A DNA stretch of 64,000 bases from Bacteroidota bacterium (GTDB taxonomy: Bacteria; Bacteroidota; Ignavibacteria; Kapaibacteriales; Kapaibacteriaceae), in contig JAFDZT010000004.1 of NCBI GenBank assembly GCA_018266735.1, forward strand, positions 406,094 to 470,093. The letters run 5' to 3'. Below, one piece after another: positions 10,317 to 19,093 of the stretch; within the stretch, counting starts at the first letter, position 1, and every line of letters starts with the position of its first letter. Below the pieces are notes generated by a model, which searched no databases, was not told the DNA's origin, and was given only the letters and a program-made list of their open reading frames with translations. Position numbers and translations under genes: made by a program.

Positions 10317-12439
10317 CGCGGCTTCTTCACTTCGATCTGTACGGTGCGACTCAGGAACCGTTCTTCCGGCGTGTTGTAGGAATCGATGCCCGGCGGGAAT
10401 CGATCGGTGGCCACTTCATCACACTTCAACGACACACGACGCGAGAGATGGCGTTGGATGGATGCGCATACGGCCTCGGCCCGACGTGCCGAGATCTTCC
10501 TGTTAAAGTCTGCATTCCCGAGCATGTCCGCATACCCGCGAACGGTCACGACCGAACCCGCAGGGACCTGATCGACGAACTTCTTGATCTGCTCTTCGGC
10601 GATCGGCGTGAGTTTGTCGGAGGCGACCTCGAACAGCGTCAGTGTAAGGCGTTCCATCTCTGTTGCAATGGTATCCTTGCGCACACTGAGCGACGTTGAG
10701 GCAGAGTCGGACACTTTGCGAATGGCATCCAACTTCAACGTTACCACCACCGGCACGGCCGCCAGCATCTGATCTGCCTGCGTGGTCGTGAGATCCTGTG
10801 TGATCGATGTCGGAGCGCCCTTTCCTTCCTTCGCGAACAGAACATTCGTACCGCTCTTCGCTTCGAGCTTCCAACCGGTAACGAATTGCGTGCTCGATCC
10901 CGTAGGATCGAACAGCAAGCGAGGCGGCGTGACAGCACGAGCCTCGTTGAAACGCTGCCGTTTCACCGAGGCGATCAGATCGAGGTTCTCTGTCTCGATC
11001 TCCACACGACGGTTCTCAGAGAAGCCTTCTTCCGAAGGTTGCCGCGTTGCGCGCTCCGGCGCACATGATCCGGACGTTGCCGTCACTACCGTGATGCGAT
11101 CGGATGCGATGTTCCATACGGATGTAAGGTAGGCCTTCACGGTCTCTGCACGCTTGCGAGCTAGTTCGCAGTCCGCACCTTCCGTGGTCGGGTCCGCTGT
11201 TCCGCGCAATCGTACCGTGGCGGTTGGATCGTCGCGCAATCTCGACCCCAAGATGTTCAAGACCTCATGGTGCACTTCGGTGGTGCGCGGTGGAATGGCG
11301 TCGATGTTGAAGTCGGCGGCCTTCTTGATCTGATGATATCGGAACGAGAGCGAGATCGATTGTGATTCGAAGAAGATCACCGGAAGCACAGGAAGGGCTT
11401 CGGTCACGAACTGCGTCGACACGGCGATACCGAACACATCCTTCAACGAACCGTTCGGTTCGACGGCCTTCGCGGCGATGGCCGCATGGATGGTGGGCAA
11501 CACCGGCGTGAACACGGTATCGGTGCGCGATGCCTTTTGCGTGATGAAGATCGTATCTGCGGTTTCTGTTGTGTCCACATACGAACGCTCAACACCTTCC
11601 GTGCGACGGTAGAGTTGGTCGGGCTCGATGGAGACCATCGTGGAATCCACGATGAGTTCGCGTCGACGTTCCACCGGCTTTGGCGGCGTTGGTGCATTGG
11701 TCGCAAAGGCGATCGAAGCACCGAGTCGAATGGTGTTCGCCTTCCAATCAAAGCCTTCGACGATGTTGCTCAGTCCAAGTCGGTACGTGAGTTCCGGCGT
11801 GAGCATCACGGAGTTGTTCCGCGTGAGCGGGATGTCGTACGACAACCCTCCCACCACGCCACCATGCCACTGCGGCAGACCCGTGAGTGTTTGATCGGAG
11901 GTTGCATTGCGAACACGCTGACCGTTCTCGAACGTGCCGTTCGATGGTTCGACCAAGGTCTCCTTCTGCGAATACGTGGGTGACAGCATGGTGCCCATGC
12001 CGTAGCCAACAAGGAAGCGTAGTGGACCGGCAATGCGCACATCGGCCATGAGCTCTGCACCGAGCCAGTTCATCGATACGTCAAGCGAATGTTCCGACAC
12101 ACCGGCCACTTGACCGCTAAGCAGCAAGTTCTCGTCGGTGGTGAAGGCGCCGGACATGGGAATGAACGACCCACGCAACGACAAGCGGAACACCTTGGTG
12201 AACTCTTGGCGCACGAAGATCGAACCGGCCGGACCGAAGCCCGTGGCCGTAGTGTATTCTGTGCAACAGGTTGGAGCGTTCGGCAACAGGAAGTTGCCGT
12301 TATGCATCGTCATGGCACCATAGGCCGACACGCCCACACTGAAGAGCCATACGCTGTCCGGCGGCGTCCAGTCGTCCTGTGAAGATGCGCGATGAAGAAG
12401 GCCTACGGAAAGGAGGAGAAGGAGGAGCGGTGTTCTCAT
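10313..12439 (-). CDS. OmpA-family outer-membrane protein with two OmpA-like domains
   Basis: A 708-residue protein with a signal peptide ('LLLLLLSVGLLHRASSQ') and an N-terminal region (about 25-245) rich in alternating strands, consistent with a beta barrel or porin-like domain. A first OmpA-like module (~345-465: 'EVLNILGSRLRDDPTATVRLRG', 'ELARKRAETVKAYL') and a second, C-terminal one (~590-708: 'LTLFEVASDKLTPIAEE', 'TVRGYADMLGNADFNRKIS', 'ARRAEAV') follow. Two peptidoglycan-binding-type modules in one chain is unusual. The gene starts 4 bases after the stop of the WD40 T9SS cargo gene, so both share a transcript and may act together at the outer membrane. The first module is more divergent and may not bind peptidoglycan. 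Confidence 0.82.
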   Translation of the reverse strand: MRTPLLLLLLSVGLLHRASSQDDWTPPDSVWLFSVGVSAYGAMTMHNGNFLLPNAPTCCTEYTTATGFGPAGSIFVRQEFTKVFRLSLRGSFIPMSGAFTTDENLLLSGQVAGVSEHSLDVSMNWLGAELMADVRIAGPLRFLVGYGMGTMLSPTYSQKETLVEPSNGTFENGQRVRNATSDQTLTGLPQWHGGVVGGLSYDIPLTRNNSVMLTPELTYRLGLSNIVEGFDWKANTIRLGASIAFATNAPTPPKPVERRRELIVDSTMVSIEPDQLYRRTEGVERSYVDTTETADTIFITQKASRTDTVFTPVLPTIHAAIAAKAVEPNGSLKDVFGIAVSTQFVTEALPVLPVIFFESQSISLSFRYHQIKKAADFNIDAIPPRTTEVHHEVLNILGSRLRDDPTATVRLRGTADPTTEGADCELARKRAETVKAYLTSVWNIASDRITVVTATSGSCAPERATRQPSEEGFSENRRVEIETENLDLIASVKRQRFNEARAVTPPRLLFDPTGSSTQFVTGWKLEAKSGTNVLFAKEGKGAPTSITQDLTTTQADQMLAAVPVVVTLKLDAIRKVSDSASTSLSVRKDTIATEMERLTLTLFEVASDKLTPIAEEQIKKFVDQVPAGSVVTVRGYADMLGNADFNRKISARRAEAVCASIQRHLSRRVSLKCDEVATDRFPPGIDSYNTPEERFLSRTVQIEVKKPR

Positions 12440-12443
12440 TGCG

Positions 12444-14501
12444 TTAGTCCTTTACAACAAGAAGGACCTTGCGATCCGTGGGTGTTGTAAGAACCAGCAC
12501 ATATCTGCCGGAAGGGAATTGCTGCACATCGATCATCCGTTCCACCGTGCGCGCCTTCTCTTCGTCGGAGGAGGCCACATCGGAATAGACCGTTCGACCG
12601 AACATGTCGTACATGGTCACCGACGTGGGACCGGTCTCGAGCAACGATGCCTGAATGCGCAAGGTCTTCTCTGCCGGTATCGGGAAGGCGGCGAATCGCA
12701 CGCGAGCACTGTCCGAGATATAGAGTCGCGTCACACCGCCTGCTCTGCATTGGCCGCGCACCAGGATCTCGCGCGACACCGTGTCGATACGCACAAGCGT
12801 CCACGCACCATCGACCAATGCCGACGTCACACGCATGCGCGTGACGGAGTCGGCTCCAAGCGTTGCCTTGAAGGGCAAGGAATAGAGCTGACCTTGCACA
12901 TACGGAAGCGGCACCGGCTTGAGGGTGACGATGGCATATCCCATTGAGTCGCGTTGCGACGCCACGACGGTACGATCCTTCAGGTCCATGATCGAACCAT
13001 CATACGTGACGGTCACGGTCACCGTATTGGGCTTCACGATATCGAGATAGAGACCATTGCTCATCTCGACGTTCACCGTGAAATCGTCTCCGATCGACAC
13101 CGTATCACCGGTGGTGGAGATCAAGGCCGAGGCGGGAGGTGGCGGTGCGATAGAGAACGTACCGTTGGAGACATCTTCTTGAATGACAATATCGCGGATC
13201 TGCCACACGGCGGCTGTGCCATCCTCCGACGTGGTGAGCACACGACCGCCTTCGGGACTCCACTTCACGAGGTGCACCGGCTGACGATGCGGCAACAAGC
13301 GCACAAGAGCGCCCGTGGCCATGTTGAAGACGCGAGCATTGTTATCGGAGTAGGAGGCGGCCACGAACTGACCGTCCTGGCTCACACTCACGGTGGTCAC
13401 TCGACCTTTGCCACCACCGAACGAACGGATACGTGCACCGGTGGTCGCGTCCCAAAGGATCAACAGACTGTCGCTCATACCGGTCACCACATAGCGACTA
13501 TCGGGCGTGAACGTCACCGCGTACATTCCTTCATTGTCCGTGTCGCGAAGCGTGTGCAGCAATGCCCCACCGTTCGCCACATCCCAGATGCGCGTCGTAG
13601 CATCACCGCCGGCCGTCGCCGCCAGTGTTCCATCCGGAGAGAAACAACCTTGCTGCAATCCTACTTGATGTCCCGTGAGTTGCATCGGGAGGCCAATGCC
13701 ACGATTCCAAACGCGACCGATGTTGTCGTCGGAGCACGTGATGATCTTCGTGCCTTGAGCGTTCCAGCGCAGGTCGTTCAACGTCCGCGCATGTGTATAG
13801 GTGGTGATCAGCGAACCGTTCGACAATTGGAACAGACGACCGCGATTGTCGCGTGCCGCCGTTGCGAGATAGGCGCCGGTGACATCGAATCGAGCTATGG
13901 TCAGCTCGTCGAAATGCTTGGTGAATGTGCGAAGCTTGGTAAACGTCGTGTCTTCCCACAGAACGGCCGTGCTATCGGTGGATCCCGTGACCAAGGTATG
14001 ACCGTCGACATTCCAGTCAACGGTGTTCATACGGAAACCGATAGCGGGATCCATTTGTCCGATCTTCACGCCGGTGCGGGCATACCAAACGTGCGCATTC
14101 GTCCCTGCACTGATCACGCGGGTTCCGTCCGGTGACCACGCTGCATCGGTCACGTCGGAGAAATGTTCTTGATACTTGATATCATCCTGCAGGGTTGGCC
14201 GGCGGAACTGAAGGGCCTTGATGCGGTAGGTGGTGGCGAGGATGGGGTTCTTCTGTTTCCAGTCGTATCGAAGACCGGTAGCGGAATCGGCGAGGGTCTG
14301 CCATGTGGCACCATTGTCGACCGTGTATTCCAATCGGACCTTCGTGGTGTCGGCAACACCCGTCCACTCCACGATGATCACGGAGTCCCGGTTCGTGTAA
14401 AAGATCTCGCCCCCGTTCGGGCGCACAACGCGAAGACTGTCTTGCGCATTGGTCGTACTCCATAGGAGGACCAAGCACAGACCCAACACAAGTCGATTCA
14501 T
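12444..14501 (-). CDS. Secreted WD40-repeat protein with T9SS sorting domain
   Basis: A 685-residue exported protein. A signal peptide ('LVLGLCLVLLWSTTNAQ') is followed by a short Ig-like/Ser-rich segment ('VRLEYTVDNGATWQTLADSA'). A WD40 propeller of about seven blades covers residues ~110-430 ('DAAWSPDGTRVISAG', 'TRIWDVANGGALLHTL', 'LLILWDATTGARIRSF', 'VKWSPEGGRVLTTSEDG'). A beta-sandwich region follows, and a type A T9SS C-terminal domain covers ~600-685 ('FAAFPIPAEKTLRIQAS', 'TMYDMFGRTVYSD', 'FPSGRYVLVLTTP'). It probably forms a surface or extracellular scaffold. A TAACTTTC sequence (14532-14539), one mismatch from the -7 box, lies upstream. It heads a two-gene operon with the double-OmpA protein. 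Confidence 0.88.
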   Translation of the reverse strand: MNRLVLGLCLVLLWSTTNAQDSLRVVRPNGGEIFYTNRDSVIIVEWTGVADTTKVRLEYTVDNGATWQTLADSATGLRYDWKQKNPILATTYRIKALQFRRPTLQDDIKYQEHFSDVTDAAWSPDGTRVISAGTNAHVWYARTGVKIGQMDPAIGFRMNTVDWNVDGHTLVTGSTDSTAVLWEDTTFTKLRTFTKHFDELTIARFDVTGAYLATAARDNRGRLFQLSNGSLITTYTHARTLNDLRWNAQGTKIITCSDDNIGRVWNRGIGLPMQLTGHQVGLQQGCFSPDGTLAATAGGDATTRIWDVANGGALLHTLRDTDNEGMYAVTFTPDSRYVVTGMSDSLLILWDATTGARIRSFGGGKGRVTTVSVSQDGQFVAASYSDNNARVFNMATGALVRLLPHRQPVHLVKWSPEGGRVLTTSEDGTAAVWQIRDIVIQEDVSNGTFSIAPPPPASALISTTGDTVSIGDDFTVNVEMSNGLYLDIVKPNTVTVTVTYDGSIMDLKDRTVVASQRDSMGYAIVTLKPVPLPYVQGQLYSLPFKATLGADSVTRMRVTSALVDGAWTLVRIDTVSREILVRGQCRAGGVTRLYISDSARVRFAAFPIPAEKTLRIQASLLETGPTSVTMYDMFGRTVYSDVASSDEEKARTVERMIDVQQFPSGRYVLVLTTPTDRKVLLVVKD

Positions 14502-14574
14502 AGTTCCCCTTACAACTGCCGTGTGTGTGTCTCGAAAGTTACATCATTACCACGTGTTGCCAAAAGGGAACACG

Positions 14575-16014
14575 CTAGAATGGTGCGTCGGGAGGCGCCA
14601 GATACGGCGGTTCTTCGGCGGCCTCGAAGGCGGCATGGTGGTAGGAGAGATCGTGGAAGCGCGCCAGTTCCTTGTTGTAGAACAACCGCACGTCGCCTGT
14701 GGGACCATTCCGTTGTTTGCCGACGATGATCTCGGCGATGTTATCGGTGGATGTCCCGTCTTCGAACTTCTCGATCTTGTAGTACGACGGACGGTGGACG
14801 AACATCACCACGTCGGCATCCTGCTCGATCGAGCCCGACTCGCGAAGGTCCGACAGCATCGGACGTTTGTCCGCGCGCGATTCAAGCGTACGGTTCAACT
14901 GCGAAAGGGCGAGCACCGGAATATCGAGTTCTTTTGCCACTTGCTTGAGGGTGTGGGAGATCACGGAGATCTCTCGTTCACGACTCTCTGCCTTTGGTGC
15001 ATGCATGAGCTGCAAGTAGTCCACCACAACAAGATCGATCTTGTGTTCCATCTTCATGCGACGGCACTTCGCGCGAAACTCCACCGGAGAGAGCGCAGCA
15101 CTGTCGTCGATGTAGATCGGCGCATTCATGAGCTTGTCGACCTTCTTGACGATGTTCTGCATATCGTTCTGCGAGAGCTGACCCGAACGAAGCTTCTGCA
15201 GATTGATCTCACTATCGGCACTGATCAAACGCAACACCAACTGGTGGGCCGACATTTCCAGCGAGAAGAACCCTACCGCCTTGCCACGCTCCGCAGCCTC
15301 GCGCGCTATCGACAACGCAAAGGCCGTCTTCCCCATCGATGGGCGGGCAGCAAGGATGACAAGGTCCGACGGCTGCAAGCCGCTTAGCATCTGATCGAGA
15401 TGCGTGAAGCCTGTCGGCACGCCCGTCACGCCGTCCCCTTCCGTGCTCATCTGGAAGATCTTGTCGATGGCATCGCGCGTGAGCTTCTTCATGCCGGAGT
15501 ATGAGCGCTTCAAGCGACGCTCGGCGACCTCGAAGATGCGCTGCTCTGCATGGTCCACTTCGTCGAGTGCATCGGTGGTCTCATCGAAACAGTCGGCAAT
15601 GATCTGCCCTGCCACCTTGATCAATGACCGTTTCAAGTAACGCTCGAGCACGATGCGTGCGTGGTGCTCGACGTTGGCGGCTGTGACCGTGCGTGTGCTG
15701 ATGTCGGTGAGCGTGAACATCCCGCCAACACGTTCAAGATCTCCGTTGCGACTCAGCTCGTTGTTCAGTGTGATCAGGTCAATGGTGACGCCACGTTCGA
15801 ACATGGACGTCATCGCCTTGAAGATGGTCTCGTGTTTATCGTGATAGAAGCACTCTGCCTGCAGCACTTCCAGCACCTTGCTCACCGCTTCCTTTTCCAT
15901 GAGCATGGCACCCAGCACGGCCACTTCCGCCTCGGTGGAGTGCGGAGGGATGTTGCCGGTGAGTTCATCGATCGAGAGGACGTTGGCGCGGGAGCCTTGT
16001 CGTACAGTATCCAT
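14575..16014 (-). CDS. dnaB: Replicative DNA helicase DnaB
   Basis: A 479-residue hexameric 5'-3' helicase that unwinds DNA at the replication fork and recruits primase. The N-terminal domain begins 'IPPHSTEAEVAVLGAML' and covers ~20-125. The RecA-like ATPase domain carries Walker A ARPSMGKTAFAL (about residue 225), Walker B 'DLVVVDYLQLM', the 'SQLNRTLESRADKRPMLSDL' loop and the arginine finger region 'KQRNGPTG'. Length is normal and no intein is present. It begins 4 nt after a TAAGTTGG sequence (one mismatch from the -7 box), suggesting a leaderless message. The 99-base region upstream separates it from the oxidoreductase gene on the same strand. Confidence 0.97.
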   Translation of the reverse strand: MDTVRQGSRANVLSIDELTGNIPPHSTEAEVAVLGAMLMEKEAVSKVLEVLQAECFYHDKHETIFKAMTSMFERGVTIDLITLNNELSRNGDLERVGGMFTLTDISTRTVTAANVEHHARIVLERYLKRSLIKVAGQIIADCFDETTDALDEVDHAEQRIFEVAERRLKRSYSGMKKLTRDAIDKIFQMSTEGDGVTGVPTGFTHLDQMLSGLQPSDLVILAARPSMGKTAFALSIAREAAERGKAVGFFSLEMSAHQLVLRLISADSEINLQKLRSGQLSQNDMQNIVKKVDKLMNAPIYIDDSAALSPVEFRAKCRRMKMEHKIDLVVVDYLQLMHAPKAESREREISVISHTLKQVAKELDIPVLALSQLNRTLESRADKRPMLSDLRESGSIEQDADVVMFVHRPSYYKIEKFEDGTSTDNIAEIIVGKQRNGPTGDVRLFYNKELARFHDLSYHHAAFEAAEEPPYLAPPDAPF

Positions 16015-16018
16015 TCTT

Positions 16019-16026
16019 CCAACTTA
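16019..16026 (-). promoter_or_regulatory. Probable -7 box for dnaB (leaderless)
   Basis: TAAGTTGG on the minus strand differs from TAnnTTTG at one base and is followed by only AAGA before the dnaB ATG. The predicted transcription start falls on or next to the start codon. Confidence 0.45.
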
Positions 16027-16113
16027 CGAAACGTGACAGCGTGGATAGACGCGACTTATACGCCCCATGTACACATCGGGCGCGGCATCTTCCACATCTT
16101 GTACACAGGGGTG

Positions 16114-17118
16114 TTAGGGGATGACGATCTCTCGTCGGAGTTCGGCCGAAGCGTAGAGCGCTTCGACGATCTTCATGCGTTCCACGGCCTCGCTAACGGT
16201 GGAGATCATGGGCGTGATCCCTCGGATCGAGGTCACGAAATGCTTGAGTTCGGTTTCGTAGGTCTTGCGATAGACGGCCATGGAGGCCTTGGGCTGTGCC
16301 GGCTGAATGGTCTGAAACTCATTTCCGGCGCGCTTCACCAGCTTGAACGGATTGATGAAGGCGCTTCCCTTTTTCCCGAACACATTGCAGTAGTAGAGGT
16401 CTTCGGCGCGCATGAGCGACCAGCTTGTTTCGATCGTGGCCACGGACCCGTTCTCGAAGTGGAGCATGGCCACCACGACGTCTTCCACGCCCTTGGTCTC
16501 GTGACGGAACATGGAGCAGTCAACACTGCGCACACGACCGAAATTGAAGACGTGCAGGATCATGTCGATGACGACGATACCAAGGTCCACCAACACACCA
16601 CCACCGCTCTTCTCTTCCTGCGCCAACCAGCGTGCATCCGTGCTACGCTGCTTCACCCATCCTGCCTTCACGTAGTAGATCTGACCGATCTCGCCACGAT
16701 CGATGGCATTCTTCATGTGCACCACATCCGGACGGAATCGATGGTTCATGCCCACCATCACTTGCACGTCGTGCTCAATGGCAGCATTGCGAATATCGAG
16801 GGTCTCTTGTAGCGTACGTGCGGCGGGCCGTTCAACAAAGACATGCTTGTTCGCATGGATCGCCGTGAGTGCGGTCTGTGCATGGGCATCGGTGCTCGTG
16901 GTCACCACCACGGCATCCACGTCGGCAAGGGCAACGGCATCTTCGACCGACTTGCAGACATGCGGGATCGAATACCGCTCTGCGAGAATGCGTGCCTTGG
17001 AAACGTTCTTATCCACGATGGCCACAAGCTTGGCATGTGGCAAGGTGGTAAGGAGCGGAAGGTGGATGTTCTGGGCGATGTTGCCAGCGCCGACGAGTGC
17101 AATGCCTACGGTGTTCAT
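16114..17118 (-). CDS. Gfo/Idh/MocA family oxidoreductase
   Basis: A 334-residue NAD(P)-dependent sugar or sugar-nucleotide dehydrogenase-like protein. The Rossmann motif GAGNIAQNIHLP is at residues ~10-21, and a C-terminal alpha/beta domain begins near 125 ('GMNHRFRPDV'). The catalytic EKP motif typical of the family reads ERP ('VFVERPAA'), so the usual lysine is arginine. The GGG and 'DLGIVVIDMILHVF' segments match the substrate side of the family. It lies just downstream of dnaB's promoter region and upstream of the GT9 gene. A role in making a surface-sugar precursor is inferred from the neighbouring glycosyltransferase; the substrate is unknown. Confidence 0.85.
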   Translation of the reverse strand: MNTVGIALVGAGNIAQNIHLPLLTTLPHAKLVAIVDKNVSKARILAERYSIPHVCKSVEDAVALADVDAVVVTTSTDAHAQTALTAIHANKHVFVERPAARTLQETLDIRNAAIEHDVQVMVGMNHRFRPDVVHMKNAIDRGEIGQIYYVKAGWVKQRSTDARWLAQEEKSGGGVLVDLGIVVIDMILHVFNFGRVRSVDCSMFRHETKGVEDVVVAMLHFENGSVATIETSWSLMRAEDLYYCNVFGKKGSAFINPFKLVKRAGNEFQTIQPAQPKASMAVYRKTYETELKHFVTSIRGITPMISTVSEAVERMKIVEALYASAELRREIVIP

Positions 17119-17122
17119 GGCG

Positions 17123-17130
17123 CTAATTTA
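17123..17130 (-). promoter_or_regulatory. Probable -7 box for the oxidoreductase gene (leaderless)
   Basis: TAAATTAG on the minus strand (one mismatch from TAnnTTTG) is followed by CGCC and the ATG at 17118. Its last bases are also the TAG stop of the GT9 gene upstream. Confidence 0.45.
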
Positions 17131-18157
17131 CGAAGTCCGTGATGGCGGAGAGCACACGATCCGCGCTGATCTTGGTCATGCAGTGAAAATGATGCTTCGG
17201 ACACGATGCTCGACCGATATGCGAGCATGGTCTGCATGGCAGGTCCACCTCGACAATGGTGTTCGGTACTCCGTACGGGGCAAAGCCAAGCGCCGACACC
17301 GATGAGCCGAAGACCGCCACCACAGGGAGTCTGCGAGCCGTTGCCAAGTGCATCACGCCCGTATCGTTCGTAACGGCAAGGTCACAGCTATCGAGCGCGG
17401 CAATGGTAGAAGCAAGCGACGTGGCCCCATCGGCACGCTCGATCCTTCCCGAGGAATGCGCAACGATCTCATCGCCAATGGCCACATCGTTCGGTCCGCC
17501 CACGAGCACACACGTTGCATCCATCACCTGCGTGAGCATCGTGCACAGCGCCGCATATCGCTCGGCCGGCCATCGTTTCGTGAAGTGCTGCGCGCCAGGA
17601 GCGATGGCGATGCGAAGAGGTCCGCCCGTCGAAATGGATCGACGTTGACGTGTGTCGGGTCCGTAATACCCTTGCACTCGGTCCTGCTCGGTCCACACAT
17701 CCGGTCCGGCCACATCAAGCGCCAACGGATAGGCCGCCACGGTCGCGCGATATCGATCCACGATCGGCATCACCACATCGGGTTTGCGCTTCAGGTAGAC
17801 CAAGGCAAGTTTTTCGAGACGGTGTTTGTCGAGCATGACGAGGTCACGGCCAAGTCCTTTGCGAAGGATGCGCGATCGGACGTTGTTCTGCAGGTCCACC
17901 ACAAGGTCGTACTGTCCGCCGCCCAGTGACTCGCGCATCGACAGTTTGAGATCGTCCGCCGTCGCATCCGGATCGTGCACGTCCCACTCCCACAGGGTGG
18001 ACACGTTGGGATCGAAGCGCCAGACCTCTGCGAAGCGCTCTTGCACACAGACATCGATGCGTGCATCGGGATAGGACCGACGGAGCTGGCGGACCAATGG
18101 CGACGCGAGGATCACGTCGCCCATTGAGGATAGTCGGATGAGGAGGATTGAATGCAC
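17123..18157 (-). CDS. Glycosyltransferase family 9 (heptosyltransferase-like)
   Basis: A 344-residue GT-B enzyme that probably adds heptose or a related sugar to lipopolysaccharide core. The start 'ILLIRLSSMGDVILASPLVRQLR' is the family hallmark. The donor-binding C-terminal half includes 'IAIAPGAQHFTKRWPAERYA' (the GA.....KRWP motif), 'AVTNDTGVMHLATA' with the conserved Asp and His, and 'AVFGSS'. The start is GTG at 18157, supported by alignment to the usual N-terminus. It is transcribed divergently from the STAS gene; their 5' regions are within ~55 bases. Cys/His at the C-terminus ('PCRPCSHIGRASCPKHHFHCM') is typical of this family. Confidence 0.9.
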   Translation of the reverse strand: MHSILLIRLSSMGDVILASPLVRQLRRSYPDARIDVCVQERFAEVWRFDPNVSTLWEWDVHDPDATADDLKLSMRESLGGGQYDLVVDLQNNVRSRILRKGLGRDLVMLDKHRLEKLALVYLKRKPDVVMPIVDRYRATVAAYPLALDVAGPDVWTEQDRVQGYYGPDTRQRRSISTGGPLRIAIAPGAQHFTKRWPAERYAALCTMLTQVMDATCVLVGGPNDVAIGDEIVAHSSGRIERADGATSLASTIAALDSCDLAVTNDTGVMHLATARRLPVVAVFGSSVSALGFAPYGVPNTIVEVDLPCRPCSHIGRASCPKHHFHCMTKISADRVLSAITDFVN

Positions 18158-18169
18158 GGTGCAATTTCA

Positions 18170-18177
18170 GATATTTG
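18170..18177 (+). promoter_or_regulatory. Probable -7 box for the STAS gene
   Basis: GATATTTG, one mismatch from TAnnTTTG, lies 35 nt before the ATG at 18213 and just upstream of the divergent GT9 gene. Confidence 0.5.
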
Positions 18178-18212
18178 CGGGAGTTCTCACCACCACGACA
18201 ACGGCACTCCCC

Positions 18213-18554
18213 ATGAAATTCTCTGTAGAACAAGACGACGAGCTGGTAACCTTCACGCTGAAGGAGCCACGACTTGACTCCACCACTGCACCAGAGGTCA
18301 AGAGCGAACTCCTGATCTTGTTGCAGGAGGGCATCAAGGCCATCATCATCGATCTGTCGAACGTGGAGTTCTGCGACAGTCAAGGCCTTTCCGCCTTGCT
18401 CCTTGCCCATCGCCAGATGAAGGAGTCGGAAGGGTTCGTGCTGTTGGTAGGGGTGAACGAGAACGTGCGCAACCTGCTTCGCATCTCGCAGATCGAATAC
18501 TTGTTCGAATTCCACGATACGGTAGAAGCTGCAGTGGCCTCGCTGGAGGGCTGA
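18213..18554 (+). CDS. STAS-domain anti-sigma factor antagonist-like protein
   Basis: A 113-residue single-domain protein resembling SpoIIAA/RsbV. These bind a partner-switching kinase when unphosphorylated and release its target. The acceptor serine is present at position 56 in 'VEFCDSQGLSALL', matching the DS.G motif. The rest ('EPRLDSTTAPEVKSELL', 'AIIIDLSNV', 'LVGVNENVRNLLRIS') has the normal STAS strand-helix order. I chose ATG 18213 rather than an in-frame ATG 75 bases upstream because the family N-terminus begins there and the -7 box lies between them. No kinase, phosphatase or sigma factor is adjacent, so its partner is elsewhere. Confidence 0.88.
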   Translation: MKFSVEQDDELVTFTLKEPRLDSTTAPEVKSELLILLQEGIKAIIIDLSNVEFCDSQGLSALLLAHRQMKESEGFVLLVGVNENVRNLLRISQIEYLFEFHDTVEAAVASLEG

Positions 18555-19085
18555 TCAGTTCAGCTCGACGCCGGCCTGGTCTGTCTTTGGGGGGAGTGGC
18601 AGCGAGCCTGGGATGCCCATGAGTGGGAAGTCCTTGCGCAGCGGATACAACTGCTCACCGTTCTCGTCCATGAAATCTTCCGGCATGTAGAACCGGCGCA
18701 GGTCCGGATGGCCGTCGAAGATCATACCGTACATGTCGTACGTTTCGCGCTCGTACCAATTCGCACTTTCCCAAATGTCCACCACCGTGGGTACGTGGGG
18801 GTGGGACTCCTGTACAGGTACATTCACGCGCACACGTGCCTTATTGCCCAGCGAATACAGCATGTAGACCACATGGAACCGATCGGTCTTCGTCAACCAA
18901 TCGATGGCCGTGATATCGATCAGCATATCGAATTGCGTGATCGGGTTCTCCTTGAGCTCCGTCATCACCTCGATCAGCTGTTGCGGCTGCACCACAAGGG
19001 TGAAGTCGCCATGATGCTCGATGGTCGTGATGTTCGTAGCAACGTTCGTTGCAACTCGCAGGATCTGCTCGTTCGTAAGGCTCAT
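18555..19085 (-). CDS. nuoC: NADH-quinone oxidoreductase subunit C (30 kDa), isolated
   Basis: A 176-residue complex I peripheral-arm subunit. The signature 'NWYERETYDMYGMIFDGHPD' region and the closing 'YPLRKDFPLMG' are intact, as is the N-terminal 'QFDMLIDITAIDWL'. The start is ATG at 19085 ('MSLTNEQILRV'); an upstream in-frame start would add a segment unlike the family and overlap the hydroxylase gene. No other nuo gene is near: it follows a fatty-acid hydroxylase with 8 bases between stop and start. It could be the working subunit separated from the operon, or a second copy. Its stop lies one base from the STAS stop on the other strand. Confidence 0.9.
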   Translation of the reverse strand: MSLTNEQILRVATNVATNITTIEHHGDFTLVVQPQQLIEVMTELKENPITQFDMLIDITAIDWLTKTDRFHVVYMLYSLGNKARVRVNVPVQESHPHVPTVVDIWESANWYERETYDMYGMIFDGHPDLRRFYMPEDFMDENGEQLYPLRKDFPLMGIPGSLPLPPKTDQAGVELN

Positions 19086-19093
19086 GGGGCTAC

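Noticed and set aside
12954..14135. Open frame of 393 codons on the plus strand
   Set aside because: It is wholly antisense to the WD40 T9SS gene, His/Arg-rich in the manner of GC-biased shadow frames, and has no domain or promoter.
16027..16110. DnaA-box-like TTGTACACA and two TGTACACA copies upstream of dnaB
   Set aside because: Each differs from the consensus TTATNCACA, there are too few for an origin, no AT-rich region adjoins them, and no dnaA or dnaN gene is near.
15661..16812. Open frame of 383 codons on the plus strand
   Set aside because: It spans the antisense of dnaB and the oxidoreductase, crosses their intergenic promoter, and has no recognisable motif.
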